A stretch of DNA of 64,000 bases, taken from contig CACZCZ010000002.1 in NCBI GenBank assembly GCA_902779845.1, forward strand, positions 1 to 64,000, read 5' to 3'. Below are positions 16,868 through 25,569 of this stretch, piece after piece (position 1 is the stretch's first letter; every line of letters starts with the position of its first letter). The notes under the pieces are model-generated. The model had not been told where the DNA came from. It made no database searches and saw nothing but the letters and a program-made list of their open reading frames with translations. The stretch is from an uncultured Bacteroidales bacterium. GTDB taxonomy: Bacteria; Bacteroidota; Bacteroidia; Bacteroidales; Bacteroidaceae. The translations under genes and the position numbers were made by a program.

Positions 16868-17761
16868 ATGGCACAAAATAAATTCCGCGGCCTGGGCATC
16901 GCCCTCATCACCCCCTTCCGCGCCGATGGCAGCATCGATGAAGAAGCCCTCATCCGCCTGGTAGAATTCCAGATCAAAGGCGGCGCCGACTTCCTCTGCA
17001 TCATGGGCACCACCGCCGAGACACCCTGTCTCACGCCCGAAGAGAAACTGTGGCTGCGCCAGACCCTCGTGCAGCGCGTGGCAGGCCGCGTACCTCTGCT
17101 CATGGGATGCGGCGGCAACAACACAGCCGCTGTCGTGCGCGAACTGCAGGAGACCGACTGGACTGGCATTGACGGCGTCCTCAGCGTATGCCCCATGTAC
17201 AACAAGCCCTCGCAGGAAGGCCTCTACCAGCATTTCAGCGCCATCGCCAAGGCAAGCCCCGTACCCGTGGTATTATATAATGTACCCGGGCGCACGGGCG
17301 TGAACATGACTGCCGAGACCACGCTGCGTCTGGCCCGCGATTTCGAGAACATCGTAGCCATCAAGGAAGCCAGCGGCAACATCACCCAGATGGATGACAT
17401 CATCAAGAACAAGCCCGAGGGCTTCGACGTCATCTCCGGCGACGACGGCATCACCTTCCCCCTCATCACCCTCGGTGCCGTAGGCGTCATCAGCGTCATC
17501 GGCAACGCCCTGCCTCGCGAGTTCTCGCGCATGGTGCGCCTGGCCCTCAACGGCGACTACGCATCTGCCCTCACCATCCACCACAAGTTCACCGAGCTCT
17601 TCAAGCTCCTCTTCGTGGATGGCAACCCCGCCGGCGTCAAAGCCATGCTCCACGCCATGGGAATGATTGAGAACCAGCTCCGCCTGCCCCTCGTCCCCAC
17701 CCGCCTCACCACCATGGAGCAGATCTCCGCCATCCTGCGCGAGCTCAACATCAAGTACTAA
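16868..17761 (+). CDS. dapA: 4-hydroxy-tetrahydrodipicolinate synthase
   Basis: Condenses pyruvate and aspartate semialdehyde, the first committed step toward diaminopimelate and lysine. It is 297 residues, normal length. The TIM-barrel motifs are intact: ITPFRADGSID, GTTAETPCLTPEEK, the catalytic Tyr137 in VVLYNVPGRTG, and the Schiff-base Lys166 in NIVAIKEASGN. A bidirectional terminator directly follows the stop. Confidence 0.97.
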   Translation: MAQNKFRGLGIALITPFRADGSIDEEALIRLVEFQIKGGADFLCIMGTTAETPCLTPEEKLWLRQTLVQRVAGRVPLLMGCGGNNTAAVVRELQETDWTGIDGVLSVCPMYNKPSQEGLYQHFSAIAKASPVPVVLYNVPGRTGVNMTAETTLRLARDFENIVAIKEASGNITQMDDIIKNKPEGFDVISGDDGITFPLITLGAVGVISVIGNALPREFSRMVRLALNGDYASALTIHHKFTELFKLLFVDGNPAGVKAMLHAMGMIENQLRLPLVPTRLTTMEQISAILRELNIKY

Positions 17762-17774
17762 TCCCCTTATCGCA

Positions 17775-17809
17775 CAGCGCCCAGCCAATGAATGAGTGGC
17801 TGGGCGCTG
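17775..17809. terminator. bidirectional terminator
   Basis: A perfect 13-base stem (cagcgcccagcca / tggctgggcgctg) with a 9-base loop lies between the convergent dapA and the minus-strand lipoprotein gene. There is no long T-run on either side. Confidence 0.75.
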
Positions 17810-17828
17810 CTGATTACAGGATGTTGCG

Positions 17829-19769
17829 TTATTCGATGGTGATGCCGGAGGGCGCTATAACCATGTAAGTGCCGACCTCCTCGTTGTCCTCATTGACCAT
17901 CTTCAGTTTCTCGTCATTCTCGTCCTTGACATAGAACTTGTAGGTCTTCTCCACGCTGATTTTCTTGCCGGCGAGGTCTTTGGCCAGGTTATACCACTCG
18001 TTGCCAACCATCTGCTTCAGTTTGGCCTCGGTGGTGGCGGTGCGCCCTACGATTTGGCCGTCTTCGTCCGTGCGGATGAGTAAGTTGTAAAGCTGATGGA
18101 ATTGGCGGCTAACGTTGCCCAACGCCGTGGTCAGGTTGTTAAACTCTGCCAGGTCCTCAATCTCATCGACCGTCATTTCGTAGAGGTGGCGGTAGCGCTC
18201 GGGAACGGGCAGGTCAAAGGTGACATCAATAGTGCGGTCATAAGGAGTATATTCAATGTGCCAGATAGACTCTACCTTTTCGGTCTTTAAAGTGCCTGAC
18301 CAAGCCGATGAAGTCCTACCATCTGCTTCCAAATGCATTTCCACCGAGAAAGGTTCATCGCCACGCTTCTTAGTATCGCTAATCAGCCAATTCCACGACT
18401 GGTAAAACTGGAATCTTCCCGCGCAGGCGCTATTTCCGGGATCGCCGGGCTGCCCGAATTTGCCTTTTTTACCACTCCACCAGGGCTGGTTGTTGAATTT
18501 GTAGTGCCAGCGCATCCAGTTCCCATTGTAGTGCTGATCGTTGGAGAGTTCCACGTCGGCATCGAATTTGGTCACGGACTTCAAGTTTACTTTATCGTAA
18601 TTAAGTCTGCCGTCAATCCCCGATTTACCCATTGTTACGCCCATGCCTTTAACCCATCCGTTAATTTGGGTGGTAGCCTGAGGTTCAGCCGTTCCCCATG
18701 GCGAGAGGTTCCATTCGTCACGCACGTTATAGTCTGAATGGGGCCAATGCGTGCGCACATCAAGAGTGCTATAGGTGTATACAGACCTGCGTTCTTTGTT
18801 GTCTTGATACCAATAGGGCTCATATACTTTTTCTGGGAGATCGTATTCTGTGACTACATGATAGAAGTCCTCGTTGAGGTCGAAGTTGTACATGATATCA
18901 GCCCAAAGACGCAGCGTGATGTCATGCCAACTACAACCCCCATCAACATAACAGGTATTTACAACCAGTGTCACAGGAGGCATGTCGGTATCATCGGCGC
19001 GTGTGATTGCCCGGTTCTGTGCCAGCGATGCAGCCTCAATCTGTTTCATCCACTTGACAGCAGCCTCGGCAAAGCGACCATAAAGGTAGGGCGTCAGCTC
19101 GGGGAGCGTCACCACGATGGTGGTGTCGCGCGTGGTCTTGGTGCCGTCCTCACTCAAGATGGTGATGGTGCCGGTCCGCGTGATGGGCTTTGCATCGGGA
19201 TTATAGAGGTCAGGAAGGTAGAAGAGCTTGTGATTGGGACCGAAGCCCACAATGTCATACTTCCTGCCCGACTGGCTGTTCTGGTTGGCCGCGGCCTTGG
19301 CTCTAAGGCTCTTCACGGAGGTGTCTGCATCGGGCTCCCGCAGGAAATAGATGACATAGAAGAAGAGTTCAGCATTGGTGGGCTTATGGAACAGCAGCTG
19401 CAGAGAACCCTCATCATAGCGGCGCTTGAGCTCCTTCAGCCCTTCTTCCGAGATTTCGCCGTTGGAGGCGACGAAGACCGCTCTCACGCTCTCCGGAATG
19501 GTCGTGGTGTTTTTGTCGGCGCGGAACGTCTGTCCTTTGATGCGGGAAATCATGTACGAGGTGGTCTCGTCGAAGTCGTCGCCCAGCAGCAGCACGTCGG
19601 CGTCGAAGGTGGTTTTGATTTCATCATCTACGGGCTGCACGTAGGGCTCCACGTGTTCTTCATCGGTGTTGATGGAGCCGCCTACGTTGTCATCCTTACA
19701 CGCTGCGACCATCACGGAAGCGGCTGCTACGGCAACCACCGTCCAATGGAATAATCTCTTTGTAGTCAT
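17829..19769 (-). CDS. uncharacterised secreted lipoprotein
   Basis: A 646-residue protein. Signal peptide and lipobox-like end are clear (VVAVAAASVMVAACKDDN). No family was recognised. The mature part begins with an acidic linker, then an alpha/beta segment (TFDADVLLLGDDFDETTSYMIS), a Cys-containing stretch (VVNTCYVDGGCSWHDI), and an aromatic-rich middle with many Trp and Tyr. It ends with an all-beta region lacking a type IX sorting domain. The start at 19769 fits a TACTTTTG -7 element at 19803-19810; longer starts lie above the transcription start. Probably a Bacteroidales-restricted surface or periplasmic lipoprotein. Confidence 0.6.
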   Translation of the reverse strand: MTTKRLFHWTVVAVAAASVMVAACKDDNVGGSINTDEEHVEPYVQPVDDEIKTTFDADVLLLGDDFDETTSYMISRIKGQTFRADKNTTTIPESVRAVFVASNGEISEEGLKELKRRYDEGSLQLLFHKPTNAELFFYVIYFLREPDADTSVKSLRAKAAANQNSQSGRKYDIVGFGPNHKLFYLPDLYNPDAKPITRTGTITILSEDGTKTTRDTTIVVTLPELTPYLYGRFAEAAVKWMKQIEAASLAQNRAITRADDTDMPPVTLVVNTCYVDGGCSWHDITLRLWADIMYNFDLNEDFYHVVTEYDLPEKVYEPYWYQDNKERRSVYTYSTLDVRTHWPHSDYNVRDEWNLSPWGTAEPQATTQINGWVKGMGVTMGKSGIDGRLNYDKVNLKSVTKFDADVELSNDQHYNGNWMRWHYKFNNQPWWSGKKGKFGQPGDPGNSACAGRFQFYQSWNWLISDTKKRGDEPFSVEMHLEADGRTSSAWSGTLKTEKVESIWHIEYTPYDRTIDVTFDLPVPERYRHLYEMTVDEIEDLAEFNNLTTALGNVSRQFHQLYNLLIRTDEDGQIVGRTATTEAKLKQMVGNEWYNLAKDLAGKKISVEKTYKFYVKDENDEKLKMVNEDNEEVGTYMVIAPSGITIE

Positions 19770-19802
19770 TGTAGTTTGTGTTAAGAATCCATATTCCGCA
19801 CG

Positions 19803-19810
19803 CAAAAGTA
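19803..19810 (-). promoter_or_regulatory. -7 promoter element of the 646-residue lipoprotein gene
   Basis: Minus strand reads TACTTTTG, 33 bases before the chosen ATG. This sets the start at 19769 instead of the longer open frame. Confidence 0.6.
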
Positions 19811-19882
19811 CATCATAACTCAATACCATAGCACTTTTGTTATATTTCTTTAACACTTCAATGCAGCAAAAACCCACTACAC

Positions 19883-20017
19883 TTTGAGATCTCCTTGACA
19901 AGCAAGAGCATCACCAGCCTCCTGCACCGTCTCGTGCGCGAGGGGCGCCTCATCGCTTTAGGCAGCGGAGCGCAGACTCGCTATCGTCCGGCCACTTCGG
20001 GCGGTAGGAGACTATGA
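19883..20017 (+). pseudogene. 3' remnant encoding a winged-helix segment
   Basis: An open stretch with no usable start encodes about 44 residues: FEISLTSKSITSLLHRLV, then REGRLIALGSGAQTRYRPA, ending at TGA. The helix-turn-helix followed by a short wing looks like the C-terminal winged helix found on Fic-family and AlbA_2-type ATP-binding proteins. The sequence is GC-rich like the core genome. Nothing upstream extends it, so it appears to be the tail of a deleted gene. The rest of this 343-base gap holds the hairpin at 20026-20072. Confidence 0.45.
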
Positions 20018-20025
20018 GGTAGAAT

Positions 20026-20072
20026 GCACACCGCACAGATTCGCTTCTTGATGACGAATCTGTGCGGTGTGC
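20026..20072. terminator. strong hairpin after the CotH-like gene
   Basis: Perfect 18-base arms (gcacaccgcacagattcg / cgaatctgtgcggtgtgc) around an 11-base loop, 40 bases past the CotH-like stop on the minus strand. No T-run follows on either strand, so it may be a processing or protective stem as well as a terminator. Confidence 0.7.
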
Positions 20073-20112
20073 GCATGAAATTTGTTAAGAAATATTTTTT
20101 TAAATCGTACTG

Positions 20113-22761
20113 TTATTTGAGGAACTTGACGGTGCGACGGCGGCCATCGATAGTCCAAGTGACAAGGTAGAGGCCGCGAGGAAGACCGGCGAGGGTGGTG
20201 CCGGCGGAGGCACGGAAGGAACGGACGAGGCGGCCAGCGTGGTCATAGACGCTGACAGCGAAGGTGAGGGCGGAGAGATTGTCGGCTCCGAAATGGAGGC
20301 GTCCGCTCTGCGGGTCGTAGGCCAGGGCGAAGTCGATGGTGCTGTCGAAGTGGTCGATGGACGTAGGAATCACTGGGGCAACATCGGTGATAGCCCAAAG
20401 GCGGTTGTTGGAGACGGCATCGCGGTCGTCGCTGGTGTAGCTGAGCACCGAGGTGCCGTCGGAGGCGCTGCCGCCACGGAGATTGGCGACGTGCTGCGAG
20501 AAGCGGCTGACGAGGTTGTAGTAGCCGTCACGTGCCACGAAGTCCCACTGCTGGCGGATGTCCAGGGAATCGCCTGGTACGGTGTTGAGCTGTGCGCCGG
20601 TGAGCGTGGTGGCGGTAGGATTGCCCTCGGTGGGGTCGTTGAGGGCATAGCCTGTGGCACGGTTGACGACATAGAGATAGCCGTTGGACAGGGGATAGAC
20701 ACGCCACTGCTGGCTCTCGGACTCCTCGTCGCGAGCGTTGCAGACGATGAGGTCGTCAGCGGTGCTCACGTCGAAGAAGGTGCCTGTGCCCTTGTTGCTG
20801 ATGGCATAGTAGAGGAGTGTGTCGGCAGGGAAGTCCGGCTCTTTAGGTCCGGGCTCAGGACCTGGGCCAGGGTCGGGACCGGGTTCGGGCTCCTCGGGCG
20901 CAAGTTTCGCGAAGGCGTCGTCGAGGTAGATGAGATGGTCGTGGATGTAGTTGCGCAGGTCGCGGACATACTCGTCGTAGGTGCTGTAGAGGACACGCTC
21001 ACGCAGGGCGCGTGAATTGATGCTCCAGCGCTGGTAGTTGAGTTGCTGGGATTCATTGATGAGGGCCGTGAGACTGTCGATTTTCGCATTGAGGTAGTCC
21101 TCAATACCACTATCTACGAGTTCATGGAAGCGACGGTTGATGAGGCGACCGAACCAGGGATCCTCCCAGAAGCGGCGCACCCATTTGGTCATGCTGCCGT
21201 AGCCCACGTCCACCATGAGCTGGCGCAGTGTGTTGTTGCCCATGCCATTGCGGTCGCGATTGTCATTGTTGTAGGAGATGTCATAGTCCCACAGGGGGCC
21301 CCAGAAGATGTGGTCGTCCTGCTGCTCCTTGTAGAAGTAAGTGCTGTAGAGGCCATCGACATTGCCGCTGATCTCAGTGCAGATGTACCAGTTGGCCAGC
21401 GATGCGGAATCAACCATCACGCGGTAGCCCTCAACGGGGTCCTGGAAGTCCTCGGAATAGAGGCGGTACTCGAAGTCGTTGATGAACTGGCGTGCGTAGT
21501 TCAACTGCGAATAATCCAGGTCTTCGGGTTCGGGGTAATGAATGCGGACGGGCAGACCGTAATAGGGTGAGTCGAAGCCATCGGCCACGAGCGTGCGCTG
21601 CTCCTGGCTGTCCCAATAGTCGCTGTAATGGAAATCGCCCGAGTTGTCATTCTCAAAGAGGTAGCCGCCGGTGATGTCGGAATCCTCGGTGAGGGGCACA
21701 TCCTGTTCGGTGATGTTGACACGATGGGGGCGGACCTCCACCTGATCAGAAATCTGGTAGTTGCCGTCGAAGCGGTCGTTGAGGGTCAGGTCCACGAACT
21801 TGGCGGCGGGGTTGTACTTCAGGCCTGTGAATTCACCCATGAGGCTGGTGACGGCATTGCGGATGAGCGTCTTGTCGCCGTGGTTGGCCAGCATCGTCCA
21901 CTTCTTGGCATTGGCATAGCCCTTGCCCAGCAGCTTAGCCTTCTTGTTGAACTTGAGTTTATAGGGTTTCTTGGCCAGGCCCCATGTGGCATTGCCGCGA
22001 CCACGAATCTGCAGGGAATCGTAGAAGGTGACATTGTCATCCTCATCGACGTACCACATGCGGGCATAGACGTAGTTGTCCTTGCTCGTGATGAAACGGT
22101 TGTTGAAGGTGTTGATATAAACGTGCGGAATGTTGCTGAGGCGGGCGACCTCCTTCTCGGAAGGATCCACGGGTGTGGGCGGGTCGGCGACTCTCTCCAG
22201 ACGCCACACAAACTGGGGCGTGAGCGTGTAATCGGCATTGGGCAACTCGTCGGCGTCCGTATCACCGGCGACACACCAGAAAGCCTCGCAGCCCCATGAG
22301 CCGAGGGCGGTGGCATTGGTGGCGCGCACGGCATAGGTGTCGCCGTCCTTGTACCACACCTGACTTTCCCAGGCTGCATCACCACGGGTGTTCGTGCGGA
22401 TGTACCCGTGGTTGACCATCCACTCGCTGCGCTCGTTCCAGCAGTCGGGATTGGTGAAGCACTGGTCCACCTGCCAGCTGACGGGCATATAGAGACCATC
22501 TCCCGAGATCTTATGGAAGACGAAGGAGCCGGCCAGGTTCACATTATCGGTCAGCCGGCCGCCGTCCGTGAGATAGTAGCGCTCAGTGCCTTCCTCCCAT
22601 CCATCGTAGAGAGTGAAGATGCGATAAGTGGCCTCGGGTACGATGGCGGCCACAGCAGCCTCGTACTGTGCATCGGTGACCTCCTGCGCCGCAGCTGTCA
22701 TAGGCATCAGCGGAAAGAGCAGGAAAAGGAGATAGAGGGCTATGGATTTGAAGTGCTCCAT
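20113..22761 (-). CDS. CotH-kinase family secreted protein with sorting domain
   Basis: An 882-residue protein: signal peptide (LYLLFLLFPLMPMTAAAQE), then an N-terminal beta domain (about 25-190), the CotH region (about 205-620), a Pro/Gly/Glu linker (EEPEPGPDPGPGPEPG), a ricin-like/RICIN-type segment (about 650-790), and a C-terminal type IX-like sorting tail (SVYDHAGRLVRSFRA ... GLPRGLYLVTWTIDG). CotH landmarks are KPYKLKFNKKAKLLG, MLANHGDKTLIRN and FWGPLWDYDISYNND, the last with Asp residues of the kinase-like fold. CotH proteins phosphorylate proteins in spore coats and some eukaryote effectors; the target here is unknown. Last gene of a three-gene secreted operon. Confidence 0.85.
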   Translation of the reverse strand: MEHFKSIALYLLFLLFPLMPMTAAAQEVTDAQYEAAVAAIVPEATYRIFTLYDGWEEGTERYYLTDGGRLTDNVNLAGSFVFHKISGDGLYMPVSWQVDQCFTNPDCWNERSEWMVNHGYIRTNTRGDAAWESQVWYKDGDTYAVRATNATALGSWGCEAFWCVAGDTDADELPNADYTLTPQFVWRLERVADPPTPVDPSEKEVARLSNIPHVYINTFNNRFITSKDNYVYARMWYVDEDDNVTFYDSLQIRGRGNATWGLAKKPYKLKFNKKAKLLGKGYANAKKWTMLANHGDKTLIRNAVTSLMGEFTGLKYNPAAKFVDLTLNDRFDGNYQISDQVEVRPHRVNITEQDVPLTEDSDITGGYLFENDNSGDFHYSDYWDSQEQRTLVADGFDSPYYGLPVRIHYPEPEDLDYSQLNYARQFINDFEYRLYSEDFQDPVEGYRVMVDSASLANWYICTEISGNVDGLYSTYFYKEQQDDHIFWGPLWDYDISYNNDNRDRNGMGNNTLRQLMVDVGYGSMTKWVRRFWEDPWFGRLINRRFHELVDSGIEDYLNAKIDSLTALINESQQLNYQRWSINSRALRERVLYSTYDEYVRDLRNYIHDHLIYLDDAFAKLAPEEPEPGPDPGPGPEPGPKEPDFPADTLLYYAISNKGTGTFFDVSTADDLIVCNARDEESESQQWRVYPLSNGYLYVVNRATGYALNDPTEGNPTATTLTGAQLNTVPGDSLDIRQQWDFVARDGYYNLVSRFSQHVANLRGGSASDGTSVLSYTSDDRDAVSNNRLWAITDVAPVIPTSIDHFDSTIDFALAYDPQSGRLHFGADNLSALTFAVSVYDHAGRLVRSFRASAGTTLAGLPRGLYLVTWTIDGRRRTVKFLK

Positions 22762-22785
22762 GTCGTGATAATCTTATGTTTGTTT

Positions 22786-24348
22786 TTATAATGAGATGTT
22801 CTCAAAGCGGACCTGATAGGGCCATTGTTCGTCGTTGGACTCATCGTCGTCCCACGGATGACGCCAGTACGTAGTTGGCGCACCCATGACCACAAAGAAG
22901 ATTTTCTTGCAGTTGACTGGCACAGTGAGCGTGGCCGTGCCCTCGGGGTTCTGGCTGGTGGCACCCTGCACGTCGCCATAGACGCGCTCGCCACTGGTGG
23001 TCAAGGCCACGAAGGCGTAGCGCCAACCGCCACTCGACGTGCGGATGCTGCGATAGCCCTCAGCACCGATGATGCCTTTGAAGTGAGCTTTGATGACAGT
23101 GCCGGCAGCGACGCTGTTGAGCGTGGTCACGTTGAAGCCGAAGTTCTGCGGGCAGTAGGCAGCGGGGATGACCCAGGTGTCCGCGGTGCCGGCGACCTTC
23201 ACGAGGCGATTGGGATAGGGATAGCGGTTCACCTTGGCAGAGGCATTAGCGCGCACGGCATCGATATCTACGGTCGCCATACGCAGACAACCCTCGAACT
23301 GTTCGGCCGTGAACTCCTCGAGCGTCAAGCCACACAGCCGCATGTAGGCTTCGATGGGGTCTTCAGGGCGCACGCTCTCGCGCCACAGGCGGCCCACGAA
23401 GTCGGTGCCATGCTTCTGGCACCACCAGTCCTGCATGAAACAGTTGTGATAGCGCAAGTCCTCGTGCATGAAGTTCTCATGTGTGCGGGCGATGTAGTTC
23501 TCGAAATACTCGCCGTCGGTGAACTGGCGGTCGGGGAAGACCTTGTACATCTGCCAGTCGGCACAGGACTCCCACCAGCCGTTGCCGCCCGACTCATTGG
23601 GGCCGTAGCCGTAGTCGAAGCCGTGGTTCCATGCCACATCCACGTGAACAAGGTACTGGAAGGTGTGGCCCACCTCATGGGCCACGGTACCACCGCCGCG
23701 CGAGACGGCAGCCCAGGGATTGAAATGTCCCAGACCCGTCTTGCCACCGTTGACGCCATCGGTGCCGGAGGCATCAGCGCGCCACTCACTCTGATAAGGG
23801 ATGTAGAGTTGTATCTTGAAGTTGTCTGTTGAGGACTCGCCAGGCTTGATGAAGCCCAGTTCCACGTACTTGTCCCAGCAGCGCTCGCAGATATCCAACA
23901 CAGTATAGGCATTGGCGACATTGCCGTCACCGGGGTACTGGATTTTCTTAGGGTTCTCGCCATAGCGCACATCCCAGAAAACAGCATAGTGCTCGCTTTC
24001 CACCATGTGTGCAAAGTTGTAGCCTTGTGTGGCAGCGGCGTTGGTATAGTCGGTGCCGCCGTATGTGTTGGGTTTCAAGAGATAGCGGCCGGGGTCAGTG
24101 AACATCATGTCAGCAGCATCCACGGGAAGCAACGAGCTGACGCTCTTGGTAGAATAGCCGGTGGGCAAGGTGGAATTGTATAATCTGAACTGCGAGGGAC
24201 GCACCTCTATGGAGTCCACATTTTCCAAGGAGATGGTGGCGTTGGCCTTGAAGCGGTCAGCATAGCGAATCCATATCATGTCCTGTGCCTGCAACGTGAG
24301 GACAACAGCAACAAGGGTAAGCGTGGTGAGAATCTTACGTGTCTTCAT
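22786..24348 (-). CDS. secreted metallopeptidase-like protein (DUF6055-like)
   Basis: A 520-residue secreted protein with signal peptide ILTTLTLVAVVLTLQAQD. A zinc-metallopeptidase-type motif GGGTVAHEVGHTFQYLVH lies near residue 205-220, within a domain showing ESEHYAVFWDVRYGENP and ESCADWQMYKVFPDRQF, typical of DUF6055. The C-terminal part (about 370-520) is a beta domain. The start MKTRKIL is fixed by an aaggagga Shine-Dalgarno site directly upstream, itself inside a longer frame (MKEDRK...). It lies 24 bases before the CotH-like gene and 14 bases after the preceding stop, so the three are probably cotranscribed and secreted together. Confidence 0.75.
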   Translation of the reverse strand: MKTRKILTTLTLVAVVLTLQAQDMIWIRYADRFKANATISLENVDSIEVRPSQFRLYNSTLPTGYSTKSVSSLLPVDAADMMFTDPGRYLLKPNTYGGTDYTNAAATQGYNFAHMVESEHYAVFWDVRYGENPKKIQYPGDGNVANAYTVLDICERCWDKYVELGFIKPGESSTDNFKIQLYIPYQSEWRADASGTDGVNGGKTGLGHFNPWAAVSRGGGTVAHEVGHTFQYLVHVDVAWNHGFDYGYGPNESGGNGWWESCADWQMYKVFPDRQFTDGEYFENYIARTHENFMHEDLRYHNCFMQDWWCQKHGTDFVGRLWRESVRPEDPIEAYMRLCGLTLEEFTAEQFEGCLRMATVDIDAVRANASAKVNRYPYPNRLVKVAGTADTWVIPAAYCPQNFGFNVTTLNSVAAGTVIKAHFKGIIGAEGYRSIRTSSGGWRYAFVALTTSGERVYGDVQGATSQNPEGTATLTVPVNCKKIFFVVMGAPTTYWRHPWDDDESNDEQWPYQVRFENISL

Positions 24349-24362
24349 CTTTCTGTCCTCCT

Positions 24363-25430
24363 TCATTTGATAACCACTTTACGACCACCTACCACATAGA
24401 TGCCAGGCTTCAAGCCGGCAGCAGACAAGGGCGTTGTGCCTACGCGGCGACCTCCCAAGTCGTAGATGCCATCATTGTCATTCATTCCATGAGGCGCGGA
24501 CTGCTGCAGATCGGCAATGCCGTCGGCAATGATCGCCTCGCCATCGACATAGAACTTGAGGCTGTGCTGCTCGTCGCTGATTTCGTCCACCCACGAACAG
24601 AAGGCTTTCACCTCGGCAGCTTCCACGTTCTGATGCATCTGGCCATCATCGCCAATCATGTAAGTGCCTGGTTCAATGCGTTTGTTGCGGATGTACACGC
24701 CCTCCACAACGGAGTCGTCCAACTTCAGGTAGGTGCCGCGGAAACGCACCTTCACACTCTCGTCGCCCGACGTGAACGACTGGATACGAGGCGAAGCTTT
24801 AGACTTCATGGAGACATTGGGAATCAGATAGATGGGTCCGTACAGACGTGTGCCGCTCTTGAAAGTGGTGTTCAACTTACCAGCTGCCAGGTCTGGCTCG
24901 CGACGCGGACGTATCAAGTAGTGATAGTTGGCCTGAATGACCTCGGCACCGGGTGTCATCTCCACCGTTTGCAGCTCTACGGCTGTGGCATCGTCCTCAC
25001 GCAAACCACGCGGCTTGGCCACCTCTGTGCCCTCGCCAAAAGCGTCAATGACCTGCTCGGTAGTCAGGCTCATCGGCAACACCAGCGAGTTCCATTTGTC
25101 CACCACAAACGAGCGGCGCAGTGCCACAAGACCATGATCGACGGCCAATGTCCTGTCGTACGTGGTGCTGTCCTCATCAAAGATGAAATGCGGCAGAGCA
25201 TGGAAGCGAATGGACTGAATGTCAGACACGGCAAAGACATCGCCACCGATGTTGATGCCACCGTCCTGGAAACGCATCATCTGGTAGTCGTTATTACTCA
25301 CGAGATAGTAATATGCCGTGCCGTTCGTCTTCGTCACCATCAGATTCTTTGCTCCAACCAGCGCCGACATACGACTCGTCTGCCCCTGTGCCGCAAACGG
25401 CACAAGCATCACTGCCACAGTAAGCAGCAT
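24363..25430 (-). CDS. secreted protein with C-terminal sorting-like tail
   Basis: A 355-residue protein with signal peptide (MLLTVAVMLVPFAAQGQTS). No catalytic family was recognised. The middle is beta-rich (VVDKWNSLVLPMSLTTEQV; IEPGTYMIGDDGQMHQN). The end, GIYDLGGRRVGTTPLSAAGLKPGIYVVGGRKVV, is the Bacteroidetes C-terminal sorting pattern. The frame opens earlier at 25484, but the -7 element TACCTTTG at 25482-25489 overlaps that ATG, so the mRNA cannot include it. The Met at 25430 gives a proper signal peptide. First gene of the operon with the HEVGH and CotH-like proteins. Confidence 0.68.
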   Translation of the reverse strand: MLLTVAVMLVPFAAQGQTSRMSALVGAKNLMVTKTNGTAYYYLVSNNDYQMMRFQDGGINIGGDVFAVSDIQSIRFHALPHFIFDEDSTTYDRTLAVDHGLVALRRSFVVDKWNSLVLPMSLTTEQVIDAFGEGTEVAKPRGLREDDATAVELQTVEMTPGAEVIQANYHYLIRPRREPDLAAGKLNTTFKSGTRLYGPIYLIPNVSMKSKASPRIQSFTSGDESVKVRFRGTYLKLDDSVVEGVYIRNKRIEPGTYMIGDDGQMHQNVEAAEVKAFCSWVDEISDEQHSLKFYVDGEAIIADGIADLQQSAPHGMNDNDGIYDLGGRRVGTTPLSAAGLKPGIYVVGGRKVVIK

Positions 25431-25481
25431 TTTATGCAGTTTTCTGTCCACTTTCTTGTTATTTTTAAGTATTTTACGCCG

Positions 25482-25489
25482 CAAAGGTA
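25482..25489 (-). promoter_or_regulatory. -7 element of the three-gene secreted operon
   Basis: Minus strand reads TACCTTTG. Transcription would begin near 25475, inside the longer open frame, and this decides the downstream start at 25430. Confidence 0.65.
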
Positions 25490-25569
25490 TGTAAAAAACT
25501 TGAATACAAACAAGAAATGTGGCCTAAAAGATAGAATCTTTTAGAAGGAAATGCGTTTCGGCGGGCAAA

